NCBI RefSeq assembly: GCF_018135625.1
Contig: NZ_CP073078.1
Span: 2,388,501-2,452,500 of the forward strand
DNA from: Phenylobacterium montanum
GTDB lineage: Bacteria > Pseudomonadota > Alphaproteobacteria > Caulobacterales > Caulobacteraceae
Length of the DNA stretch: 64,000 nucleotides
Direction of reading: 5' to 3'
Below the pieces are notes generated by a model. That model was not told the DNA's origin, made no database searches, and was given only the letters and a program-made list of their open reading frames with translations. The position numbers and the translations under genes are program-made. Positions 8,263 to 15,788 of this stretch are shown here, in pieces; position 1 is the first letter of the stretch; the number at the start of each line of letters is the position of its first letter.

Positions 8263-10809
8263 TCAGTTGCCGAACGACCGCTGGAAGCTGATGCCGATCG
8301 TCCTCGGCCGCAACGTCTCCACGCGGCGGAAGGTCGACCAGATCTGGCCCAGCGTGTCGATGCGGGTCAGCACCGGCCGGGTGTCGAGCAGGTTGTCGAC
8401 ATATAGGGTGGCCTCCCATGGCGACTTGTTTCGCAGCGTCAGTCTGGCGCCGACCAGGCTGTAGCTCGGCTTCACCGGCTCGGAGTAGTCGTCGAGGCGG
8501 TCACCCACATAGTTCCACTGCACCCGGAAGGTGTCGTCGGTTCCAGCGACGCTGAAGTTGGTGTCGACAGCGACATTGGCTGTCCATTTCGGCACATCGA
8601 GCAGCGGGGCGCCGGGCTTGATGCCGGTCCCGGGCGCTGACGAGGTGATCGTCGCATCGGTGTAGCCAAAGCCGCCGGAAAGGTTCAGCCATGAGTTCAG
8701 GCGCGCCACGGATTCGACTTCGGCCCCACGGGATCGGGCGTTGCCGGCGTTGGCCGTAAAGCTGAAGCCGCAATTGGGCAGACTGATCCGCTGTTGAACC
8801 TGACTCCACTCGATGTCGTAGACAGAGGCGTTGAGTGTCAGGCGGTTGTCGAACAGGCGATTCTTCGAGCCGAGCTCATAACTCCACAGACTATCAGGCC
8901 GATAGGTGCTCGGGGGGTTGGTGAGACCGATGGCCGCCAGGTCCTGGGCGCATCGCGACACCGGGATCGGCGAACTGGCGCCCCCGATCCGGAAGCCTTC
9001 GGCGGCCGAGAAATAGAGCTCCGAGGCCGGGACCGGCTTGTAGGAGAGCAGCACCTTGGGGGTGAAGCCCGTGCCGGAGGACGAGCCTGTCAGCGGAACG
9101 CCGGTCAGCGCGGAGCCGCCGCCGTAGAAAAGGCCGTCATTGTTGCGCACGAAGCTGGAGGAATAGCCGAAATACCGCCCGCCGACGGTGAGGGTGACGT
9201 TGTCGAGGATCTTGTAGTCCGCCTGGCCGAAGACCGATTCTTCCGAAATATGGTTGCGGATCTGGTTGTAGGCCAGCAGATCGCCCCAGGGCCACCCGCC
9301 GGACCCGAACACGGCGACGCCCAGCTGCTGGTAGGCGGGGAAGGTCGCCGAATAGCCGGGCACGTCGAACCGGTGCTGAGCGTCGCTGGTCGTGTGCTTG
9401 TAGAAGGCGCCGACCGTCCAAGTCAGAGGCCCATTGCCGCTGGAGCTGGCGCGCAGCTCTTCGGAGAAATTGTCCAGCCGGTTGTTCTCATGGATTGGGG
9501 CCGGGTAAGGCTGGACCGTCGCGGGAAAGGCGGAATTCGCGAACAGGTCGCCGACCGAGGCGAGCGAACCGTTCGCGAGCACCCGCTGGGCCGGCAAGAA
9601 GTTCGCGTCGTTGAGATTATAGTAGCCGAAGAAGTAGGTCATGGCATCCGACCAGTCCTCGGTATTCGAAATCTGCCGATGGGCATAGCCTGTGGCCGAC
9701 AGGACGGTGAACTTGTGGAAGTCGTATTTCGCCGTCAGATCGTAGATTTCAAATTCGTCGGCATAGGGTTCGCTGATGTTGAACGGGCGGCGCTGATCCA
9801 GCGTTCCCGGCACGGAGTCATAGGAATTTTTGCCGCCCTGATCGATCTTCTGGTAGAAGACGCCGGGCTGGACATAGAAATCCGGGTTGATCTGGAAGCG
9901 CAGCGCCCCTCTGAGGCCCAGGACTTTTTCGGTATTGACGCCTTTATAGGTACGGATCGGACCTGTTCCGAGCCGATTGGGCAAGGTGACGCCCGATAGG
10001 GGAGTCGCCCCGGGGTCGCCGGGCGTGGCCGCAGGTCCGGTGATCGCCCCGCCCGCGTCGAAATTGCCGACCAGCCGGTTGATGTAGCCATCATAGTCGC
10101 GATAGCTGCCGACCAGGCGCAAGGCCACGCGATCGCCGATGGGAATGTTGACCATTCCCTTCACCTCGCCGTTGAGCCCGCCATGGTCGGTGTAGGAGGT
10201 GTCCGCCTTTACGTCGGCCGTGAAGCGCCCCAGCACAGGCTGCTTGGTCAGGATGCGGACAGCGCCGCCCATCGCGCCCGAACCGTAGAGCGTCCCTTGC
10301 GGTCCTCGTAGGATCTCAACGCGCTCGATGTCGAACAGGTCAGGATCGAGGTTGGATTGCTGATAGGACGTCTCGGAGTCGGAAGAAGCTCCAGAGATCG
10401 CCAGGTCGTCGAGGTAGTAGCCGACCGTCGAGGAAATCCCCGCGTTCGATGAAATGCCGCGCAGTTCCAGCTGCTGTCGTCCGGGACCGGCGGAGCGGAA
10501 CGCCAACGAGGGCACGCCGCTGGCCAGGTCCTCGAAATTCATCACGCCGCGCCGTTCGAGCTGCTGGCCGGTCACGGCGGTGATGCTCATCGGCACGTTC
10601 TGCAACGTCTCCGACCGTTTCTGCGCCGTGACGATGACCTCCTCCACCATGAGAGGCTTGCTCGCCGCCGCCCCCGCGCCCGGCTGGGCCGCAGGCGGCG
10701 CCCCTTGGGCCTGGGCCGCGATAGGCAGCAGGGACGCCGCGAGGAACAACCACGCAGGCAAATCATGTCGGTGGTGGCGAACGCCGCTCCCTTCTCCGGT
10801 TCTCTGCAT
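8263..10809 (-). CDS. TonB-dependent outer-membrane receptor
   Basis: An outer-membrane active transporter of about 848 residues. A Sec signal peptide (hydrophobic core LPAWLFLAASLL, probable cleavage after AQA) is followed by the TonB box-like EEVIVTAQKRSE. The plug domain contains VPMSITAVTG, LRGISSN, VEILRGPQGTLYG and GAVRILTK. A 22-strand barrel ends at GISFQRSFGN with a terminal aromatic-rich strand. I chose ATG 10809 over the longer frame from 10869 because GGGGAAG lies just upstream and the shorter N-terminus forms a normal signal peptide. The plug has the plant-glycan/xenobiotic-type 'QKRSETLQNVP' signature common in sphingomonads and Caulobacter. The substrate is unknown. A 16-bp palindrome lies upstream at 10978-10993. 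Confidence 0.9.
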   Translation of the reverse strand: MQRTGEGSGVRHHRHDLPAWLFLAASLLPIAAQAQGAPPAAQPGAGAAASKPLMVEEVIVTAQKRSETLQNVPMSITAVTGQQLERRGVMNFEDLASGVPSLAFRSAGPGRQQLELRGISSNAGISSTVGYYLDDLAISGASSDSETSYQQSNLDPDLFDIERVEILRGPQGTLYGSGAMGGAVRILTKQPVLGRFTADVKADTSYTDHGGLNGEVKGMVNIPIGDRVALRLVGSYRDYDGYINRLVGNFDAGGAITGPAATPGDPGATPLSGVTLPNRLGTGPIRTYKGVNTEKVLGLRGALRFQINPDFYVQPGVFYQKIDQGGKNSYDSVPGTLDQRRPFNISEPYADEFEIYDLTAKYDFHKFTVLSATGYAHRQISNTEDWSDAMTYFFGYYNLNDANFLPAQRVLANGSLASVGDLFANSAFPATVQPYPAPIHENNRLDNFSEELRASSSGNGPLTWTVGAFYKHTTSDAQHRFDVPGYSATFPAYQQLGVAVFGSGGWPWGDLLAYNQIRNHISEESVFGQADYKILDNVTLTVGGRYFGYSSSFVRNNDGLFYGGGSALTGVPLTGSSSGTGFTPKVLLSYKPVPASELYFSAAEGFRIGGASSPIPVSRCAQDLAAIGLTNPPSTYRPDSLWSYELGSKNRLFDNRLTLNASVYDIEWSQVQQRISLPNCGFSFTANAGNARSRGAEVESVARLNSWLNLSGGFGYTDATITSSAPGTGIKPGAPLLDVPKWTANVAVDTNFSVAGTDDTFRVQWNYVGDRLDDYSEPVKPSYSLVGARLTLRNKSPWEATLYVDNLLDTRPVLTRIDTLGQIWSTFRRVETLRPRTIGISFQRSFGN

Positions 10810-10977
10810 TCCAACTTCCCCATTTCGGCGCCGACCTTTGTCGGGGCGACCGGTTCGATATGGCCGCAATGGAGAGCGAGCTCCCCGCCGTGGCGCCCTT
10901 TCGCAAGGACGGGGGCACCGTAGTCAGATTTTTCGTCGGTTGCAATAATTCATCTATTACCTTGTTTGCGGCTCATT

Positions 10978-10993
10978 GTTGCGTATACGCAAC
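10978..10993. promoter_or_regulatory. 16-bp perfect palindrome upstream of the TonB receptor
   Basis: GTTGCGTATACGCAAC is a perfect 16-bp palindrome about 170 bases upstream of the receptor start (read on the minus strand). Its GTATAC core flanked by TTG/CAA resembles operators of FCD-type GntR regulators such as UxuR (known for that family; assignment here is inference). It lies between the receptor and the IS6-type transposase, so any cognate regulator gene may have been displaced or is encoded elsewhere. Confidence 0.5.
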
Positions 10994-11133
10994 TCCCGCC
11001 ATTCACTCTGCCGGCGCGCGGCCTGATCGCGGTCGCGCGGAACCCTGCTTCGGAGTTGCCAAGCTGGTCGCTTGAAAGGGAACTGACACGTTAAGTCAGC
11101 CGGACCGAAATCGCCCCCTCCCCTGTCCCGGCT

Positions 11134-11832
11134 TCAGGCCGCCTGGGTCGCGATCGCCCACTCCCGGTGAGCCCGGGCTCGCAGGGCCCGCAGTCCGCGT
11201 CGGGAGATCAAGTGGGGCTTGAGATTAAAGGTATTGTAGACGGCGGCCTGGCTGGCGAGGAAGCGTTGGGCTGAGCCCTGGCTTTTGAACTTCTGCTTCT
11301 TTCGCTCTCGTCGTCGAATGACCAGGTGGGAATTTTCCGCCCGATTGTTCTCCCCCATGCCGCCCGGCAGATGCCGCGCGTTGAGATTCAAGGCTTTGGT
11401 CGCCGCGCGATACGCGGCCAGCTTGTCTGTGGTGATGCTCTCGGGATGGATCCCCTGGTTCTTCAACAGGCGTCGCAGCAGTTTCAGGGCGGCGTGCTTG
11501 TTGCGCCGCTTCTGCACCAGTACGTCAAGCACCTCGCCCTCGTCGTCCACAGCGCGCCACAGATACATGCGCCGCCCGGCGATCTTCACCACCATTTCGT
11601 CCAAATGCCAGCGGCCCGTCGGCGGCGATCGTCGGCGTCGCAGGTTCGCAGCGATCAGCGGACCGAACTTGTTCACCCAACAGCGCACCGCCTCCCGACT
11701 AACCTCGATCCCGCGCTGGGCCAGCAACTCCTCGACATCGCGGATGCTGAGCGTGAAGCGGAAATAGAGCCACACCGCCTGGCGGATCACGTCCGGCGGA
11801 AACCGGTGGCGCTTGAAGGAAATAGGTTTCAT
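11134..11832 (-). mobile_element. IS6-family transposase
   Basis: A complete 232-residue DDE transposase of the IS6/IS26 group. It has an N-terminal helix-turn-helix region (SIRDVEELLAQRGIEVSREAVRCW), then the catalytic triad Asp78 (HLDEM), Asp136 (TTDKLAAY) and Glu166 (RAENSH), with the usual post-Glu RRRERKKQKFKS segment. The product is intact, so it may be active. I could not identify convincing terminal inverted repeats or a target duplication by eye in 11080-11133 or 11833-11940, so the element's exact ends are not given. It inserted between the TonB receptor promoter region and a toxin-antitoxin pair. Confidence 0.88.
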
Positions 11833-12001
11833 CGACTCCGCCTGCCCTCCCGACCGGTCAGGCTGCCCAAACCGCGGTCGAGTTTCCTCGTTCGTTCCAA
11901 TTGCGGAGACAAGTTAGCGTTAGACTACCAGCACCGATCGAGGCTTGAGGGCTCCGCGAAGTCGAACCGAGCATCGCCCTTCAAGGCTCTGTCATTCGCC
12001 C

Positions 12002-12559
12002 CTATGGCGTCCGATAGAGCAACAGCCCCGATCCCGGCAGCAGCTGGTCGAAGAGATCGAAGTCGACGATGTTCGCGGTCAGGATCGCACACCCCATCTC
12101 ACGGGCCTGCAAGAAAAGCAGAGCGTCGTTGAGGAGTTCCAGGCCCGAAGGGCGGCCGCCAAGCCGTGCCGCCATGCCGGCGAGCATGCCGGCCTCGCCG
12201 CAGGTGCGGGACGAGGGTGGTGTCAATCGGTGGGTCGGAATGTCGTCGATCGCATCGCCTACGGCGGACAGCGTCCTTCGCGTGCCCGAGTGGTTGGGAT
12301 CGAGGCGACCGAAGAGATGGGTCAGTTCGGTTAGGACGACGGTCGAGTGATTCACGATGCGAAGCTGCAAAAGATTGTCCACCTCGACTGGCGTCTTTCC
12401 CTGCAGGACATCCAGATAGACGCAGGTGTCGAGCAAGAGCTCAGCGCCTGGCCCCGGTGCGCCAACCCATGGCAAATCAGTTTCCGGCCGGCGAGCCAGT
12501 GGGCTGGATTTTCGCTGCGGCTTGATCCGGCGTAGCGAGCCTGCGCGATCAAAGCCCAA
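12002..12559 (-). CDS. PIN-domain toxin (VapC-like ribonuclease)
   Basis: The 185-residue protein carries a PIN nuclease domain with its acidic metal-binding residues: Asp44 in LLLDTCVYLD, Glu78 in LTELTHLF, Asp145 in LLNDALLFLQA and Asp166/168 in NIVDFDLF. VapC-like toxins cleave tRNA or rRNA when freed from the antitoxin. About 38 residues precede the domain, longer than in most VapCs, so an internal start is possible. The start overlaps the antitoxin gene end by 11 bases, the usual translational coupling of type II modules. It is next to the IS6-type transposase, which suggests an accessory patch. Confidence 0.8.
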   Translation of the reverse strand: MGFDRAGSLRRIKPQRKSSPLARRPETDLPWVGAPGPGAELLLDTCVYLDVLQGKTPVEVDNLLQLRIVNHSTVVLTELTHLFGRLDPNHSGTRRTLSAVGDAIDDIPTHRLTPPSSRTCGEAGMLAGMAARLGGRPSGLELLNDALLFLQAREMGCAILTANIVDFDLFDQLLPGSGLLLYRTP

Positions 12560-12824
12560 GGTCTAGATCGCTGCTGATCGAACCCTTGCGCGCTACGAGC
12601 TTGGCGCCGAAATCGTCCTCGAGCGCCACCTTGGCGAGGGCGTATTCCACCAGATCCGTGGTCGAGGCGATGCCGGTCCGCGCCTTCGCCTGGTCGAGGA
12701 GATGTTGCGGGACGCGGGCCCCGACGTGGCTGTTTTCGCCGCGCAGCAGCCCCGCCTCCTTCGCAGCCGCCACCACGGACTCACGACGACGAACAACGAA
12801 TTCAGTTATCGGGGAAGCGGACAT
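12549..12824 (-). CDS. Antitoxin partner of the PIN toxin
   Basis: A 91-residue charged protein directly upstream of, and overlapping, the PIN toxin gene, the usual order for type II toxin-antitoxin modules. The middle segment (SHVGARVPQHLLDQAKARTG followed by STTDLVEYALAKVALED) looks like a ribbon-helix-helix DNA-binding unit, which would autoregulate the pair; the C-terminal tail (KLVARKGSISSDLDLGL) could wrap the toxin. The function is inferred from position and pattern, not from a recognised family name. The 240 bases beyond it (12825-13064) hold no gene that I can support. Confidence 0.65.
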   Translation of the reverse strand: MSASPITEFVVRRRESVVAAAKEAGLLRGENSHVGARVPQHLLDQAKARTGIASTTDLVEYALAKVALEDDFGAKLVARKGSISSDLDLGL

Positions 12825-13064
12825 GGAGACACCTTTCAGCGTTCAACATAATCCCATCTTTGTTTTACGGCAAGGCCCCTCAGCCATCCCTCCCTGGCCG
12901 ACCGCAATGACCGGATTCGGGAAGCCGACGCTTCTGTGGGGGCCCAACTCGGGACGACAGCAACTGGCGACGGCCGGCCGGCTCAAGCCAGCAACGCACG
13001 GTGTTCAGCCCCGCCGTGCTAGACCCCACTGCCCCCGTCCAAGGGCGCCCTGGTCGCTACACGC

Positions 13065-13748
13065 TTAACCCGCCGCGTCAGAGGCCAGCTCCGGCACGAC
13101 GACGCCGATCATGCTCACCGCGAGGTCGATCATCCGCTCGAGCGGAACCGCCCTTTCCCCACGCGTGCCGTAGAGCACCGTCGTGCCTTCCGACAACAAG
13201 GCTACAAACTGCACGAGATCGCGGACCGCCACCGGGTCAGCACTCGGACAGGCGCGCTGGAGGGCGGTGGCGATATTGTCCATGATCTCGTCGTAGAGAT
13301 CGTCCACCGCCTCACGCACGACCTCGTCGTGCAGGGACATCGCCCACAGCTCGCGATACACCCGAACCGTATCGTCGGCGACAGCGTCCAGCATCAGCCA
13401 GCGCAGCATCGCCCCAAGGTCCGTTCCCGGCGCCAGCGGCGAGTCCTCCAGGGCGGCCCGCAGGCGATCGGAATAGCGGCTGACCAGCCGCTCGATCAGG
13501 GCGCGCAGCAATTCGAGCTTGCTGGGGAAGTGGTAGGACAGGTTGCCTGGCGCGATGGCCGCTGCTTCCGCCACGCGGCGCGTGGTGAAGCCGGCATAGC
13601 CGTGCTGCATCAAGACGGCCTCGGCGCTGTCGAGAATGCGATCGATGGTGGCGCCTCTTTCGCCGGCCGAAACCGGCGCTGCGCCTTGCCCTCCACCTTT
13701 CCGGGCGCGGCGGATTGGCCCTGCCTTTCCAATGGAATCGTCAGCCAT
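13065..13748 (-). CDS. TetR/AcrR-family transcriptional regulator
   Basis: The 227-residue protein has a basic N-terminal extension (about 30 residues), a TetR helix-turn-helix at about 35-80 (ILDSAEAVLMQHGYAGFTTRRVAEAAAIAPGNLSYHFPSK, split over helices 1-4) and a helical ligand-binding domain. It is divergent from the NicA2-like amine dehydrogenase gene, with an 83-base gap that holds two 16-bp operators, one sitting between the -35 and -10 boxes of the amine dehydrogenase promoter. It is most simply read as the local repressor, released by an amine or a breakdown product (inference). Confidence 0.9.
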   Translation of the reverse strand: MADDSIGKAGPIRRARKGGGQGAAPVSAGERGATIDRILDSAEAVLMQHGYAGFTTRRVAEAAAIAPGNLSYHFPSKLELLRALIERLVSRYSDRLRAALEDSPLAPGTDLGAMLRWLMLDAVADDTVRVYRELWAMSLHDEVVREAVDDLYDEIMDNIATALQRACPSADPVAVRDLVQFVALLSEGTTVLYGTRGERAVPLERMIDLAVSMIGVVVPELASDAAG

Positions 13749-13771
13749 GGCCGTAGTCTACAACACCACGC

Positions 13772-13800
13772 TTGACAGTCTAGGGCGATCGCCCTAATTG
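13772..13800 (+). promoter_or_regulatory. Sigma-70-type promoter of the amine dehydrogenase operon
   Basis: A consensus -35 TTGACA at 13772-13777 is followed after exactly 17 bases by TAATTG at 13795-13800. The spacer contains the first TetR-type operator, so repressor binding would block RNA polymerase. Transcription would start near 13807, leaving a leader of about 25 bases before the TTG start codon at 13832. Confidence 0.6.
13781..13796. promoter_or_regulatory. TetR-type operator 1 (perfect 16-bp palindrome)
   Basis: TAGGGCGATCGCCCTA is a perfect palindrome of form TAGG-N8-CCTA, located between the -35 and -10 boxes of the amine dehydrogenase promoter. A second copy of the same form begins exactly 22 bases later, about two helical turns, so two dimers could bind the same DNA face. 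Confidence 0.7.
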
Positions 13801-13802
13801 AT

Positions 13803-13818
13803 TAGGGCAAATGACCTA
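13803..13818. promoter_or_regulatory. TetR-type operator 2
   Basis: TAGGGCAAATGACCTA matches the TAGG-N8-CCTA form of operator 1, with identical first six bases, and lies 22 bases downstream over the likely transcription start. The flanks extend the inverted repeat to ATTAGG...CCTAAT. Together the two copies support a real regulator site rather than a chance palindrome. Confidence 0.65.
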
Positions 13819-13831
13819 ATCGGAGGGGCGA

Positions 13832-15283
13832 TTGTCCAGCAAGGACCGGGTAACCCGCAACAACGTTTCGCGCCGCCTGTTCATGGGCCAGGCTGCGATG
13901 ACCACCGCCGGGGCCGGCCTGCTCGCCGCGCCGGCCGTAGCGGCCGAGACCACCGGGGCGCACAAGGCGCGTCGCGCGCGCCAGACCGACTACGACGTCA
14001 TCGTCGTCGGCGGCGGGTTCTCGGGCGTCACGGCCTCGCGCGACCTGCAGAAGAACGGCCTGAAAACCCTGCTCCTTGAGGCCAAGAGCCGCCTGGGCGG
14101 GCGCACCTTCGACACCCAGTTCCGCGGCCATCACATCGAGCTCGGCGGGACCTGGGTGCACTGGACCCAGCCGGCGGTGTGGTCGGAGATCACCCGTTAC
14201 GGCATGGCGGTCGAGGAGACGCCGGGCGCAGTCCCCGAACAGGCGGTGGTCGTCGACGGCGCCGGCCGTACGGCCTTCGAAGTCACAAGCCGGATCGAGG
14301 AGATCGCGACGGGCGTCGGCGCCTATTTCGCTGAGGCCGCAACCGTCTGGGACCGGCCCTACGATTCCAAACATTGCTGGGCGCAGATCGCGAGTCGCGA
14401 CGCCATGACCGCGGCCGACCGCCTGAAGGCGGTGTCGCTGACGCCGCTGCAGCGCGGGTTCGTCGTACCGGTCGTCGAATCCATGGCCCACTGCCCGATC
14501 GACCAGGCGTCCTATGTGGAGATGATGCGCTGGTACGCCCTCGGCCTGAACAGCTGGGGCGTGACCTTGGATGCGGTCGCCCGCTACAAGCTGATCGACG
14601 GCACGGGCGCCCTGGCCCGGCGCATCGCCGCCGACGGCAAGGTCGAGATCCGCCTCGGAAGCTCCGTTCGCCGCATCGAGCAGGTGCGCGACGGGGTGAT
14701 CGTCACGCCGCGAAGCGGCAAGCCTGTGACCGCCCGCGCGGTGGTGCTGGCCTTGCCGCCGCGCGTGCTCAAGACCATCGAGTTCGCCCCGGCGCTGTCC
14801 GACGGCAAGCTGGCCGCGTCGCGGAGCGGCTACACTCCGTCGGGCATCAAGGTCTATGCCGAGGTCAAGGGTCGGCTCGGCAAGGTCCAGTGGGCGGCTT
14901 CCGGAACCCAGGGGCCGGGCACCTTCTTCACCTACAAGGAACTCGACAACTCGACCCTCATCGTCGGGTTCTCGCCCCGCGCCGACGCCTTCGACGGCAA
15001 TGACGAGGCGGCGGTGCAGGCGGTCCTGCGCCAGTTCGATCCCAACCTCGAAGTGCTCGGCTGCACCAGCTACGCCTGGGGCAAGGACCCGTTCGCGCTC
15101 GGCACCTTCTCCGGCTTCGCGCCGGGCGGGATGACCAAATATTTCGATGAATTGGCCCGCCCCGAGGGCCGGATCTACATGGCCGGCGGCGATGTCGGCG
15201 ACAACGGCTGGCGCAACTTCATCGACGGGGCCATCGCCCGCGGCGCCATCATCGCCCGCCAGGTCAGCGAGGTGCTGATCTGA
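13832..15283 (+). CDS. Tat-exported NicA2-like flavin amine oxidase/dehydrogenase
   Basis: The 483-residue FAD enzyme oxidises a C-N bond. A twin-arginine signal (SRRLFMGQAAMTTAGAG, residues 13-29) precedes the FAD-binding YDVIVVGGGFSGVTASRDL near 54, the GGR segment SRLGGRTFDTQF and the ELGGTWVHW motif. The C-terminal FAD motif RIYMAGGDVGDNGW runs on to NFIDGAI. Length, Tat signal and these blocks resemble nicotine oxidoreductase NicA2 and pseudooxynicotine amine oxidase, whose known physiological oxidant is a cytochrome c (family knowledge). The start is TTG at 13832, supported by GGAGGGG just upstream and because only this start keeps the Tat motif. The substrate is not necessarily nicotine. 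Confidence 0.88.
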   Translation: MSSKDRVTRNNVSRRLFMGQAAMTTAGAGLLAAPAVAAETTGAHKARRARQTDYDVIVVGGGFSGVTASRDLQKNGLKTLLLEAKSRLGGRTFDTQFRGHHIELGGTWVHWTQPAVWSEITRYGMAVEETPGAVPEQAVVVDGAGRTAFEVTSRIEEIATGVGAYFAEAATVWDRPYDSKHCWAQIASRDAMTAADRLKAVSLTPLQRGFVVPVVESMAHCPIDQASYVEMMRWYALGLNSWGVTLDAVARYKLIDGTGALARRIAADGKVEIRLGSSVRRIEQVRDGVIVTPRSGKPVTARAVVLALPPRVLKTIEFAPALSDGKLAASRSGYTPSGIKVYAEVKGRLGKVQWAASGTQGPGTFFTYKELDNSTLIVGFSPRADAFDGNDEAAVQAVLRQFDPNLEVLGCTSYAWGKDPFALGTFSGFAPGGMTKYFDELARPEGRIYMAGGDVGDNGWRNFIDGAIARGAIIARQVSEVLI

Positions 15284-15696
15284 TGCCGGCCCTCACGACA
15301 AAGCAATTTGCGTTGGTGGCGAGCCTTGCCGGCGCCCTTCTGGCGGCGACTTCCGGCGCGCAGGCGAACCCGAGCTGCGACGCCCGCCCCGGGGCGGACA
15401 TCTATTCCGCAAAGTGCGCGACCTGCCATTCCATCGTCAAGGACCAGCCGGGCACGGTCGGCCCCAGCCTCTGGGGCGTCATCGGCCGACGGCCCGCCAG
15501 CGAGCGCGGCTTCGCCTATTCGGCGGCCATGTCCGCCCGCAAGGACCGCTGGAGCCCGGCCGTGATCGACTGGTTCCTGACCGACCCGCCGGGCCGTGTG
15601 CCCGGGACCTACATGGCTTTCTCCGGGCTGAAGGACGCCGCCGCCCGCGCCGCGGTGATCTGCTTCCTGGGGACCACCAGCGCGCACCTGAAGTGA
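15283..15696 (+). CDS. Periplasmic class I cytochrome c
   Basis: A 137-residue secreted cytochrome c. The signal peptide (about residues 1-28, cleavage near AQA-NPS) is followed by one heme motif CATCH near residue 45, a GPSLWGVIGR segment typical of mitochondrial-type class I cytochromes, and a probable axial Met in GTYMAF near residue 108. Its ATG overlaps the stop of the flavoenzyme gene (TGATG), so the two are translationally coupled. In the NicA2 system the neighbouring cytochrome (CycN) is the electron acceptor. The same role is the best inference here, carrying electrons from the exported flavoenzyme to the respiratory chain. Confidence 0.88.
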   Translation: MPALTTKQFALVASLAGALLAATSGAQANPSCDARPGADIYSAKCATCHSIVKDQPGTVGPSLWGVIGRRPASERGFAYSAAMSARKDRWSPAVIDWFLTDPPGRVPGTYMAFSGLKDAAARAAVICFLGTTSAHLK

Positions 15697-15788
15697 CCTG
15701 ACGGCGTCCGCCCCGCGCCGAGCGAACGGGCGTGAGCCGCAGAAAACCAATCCAACAAATCGGGCCGAACGGCTCGGGGAGGCTGACC

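Noticed and set aside
8794-9999. Plus-strand 401-codon open frame
   Set aside because: It is fully antisense to the TonB receptor gene, whose domains are certain, and shows no protein-family pattern.
11080-11940. Terminal inverted repeats of the IS6-type element
   Set aside because: Candidate ends (for example the CTGACACGTTAAGTCAG stretch on the left) could not be matched to a complementary right end well enough to state boundaries.
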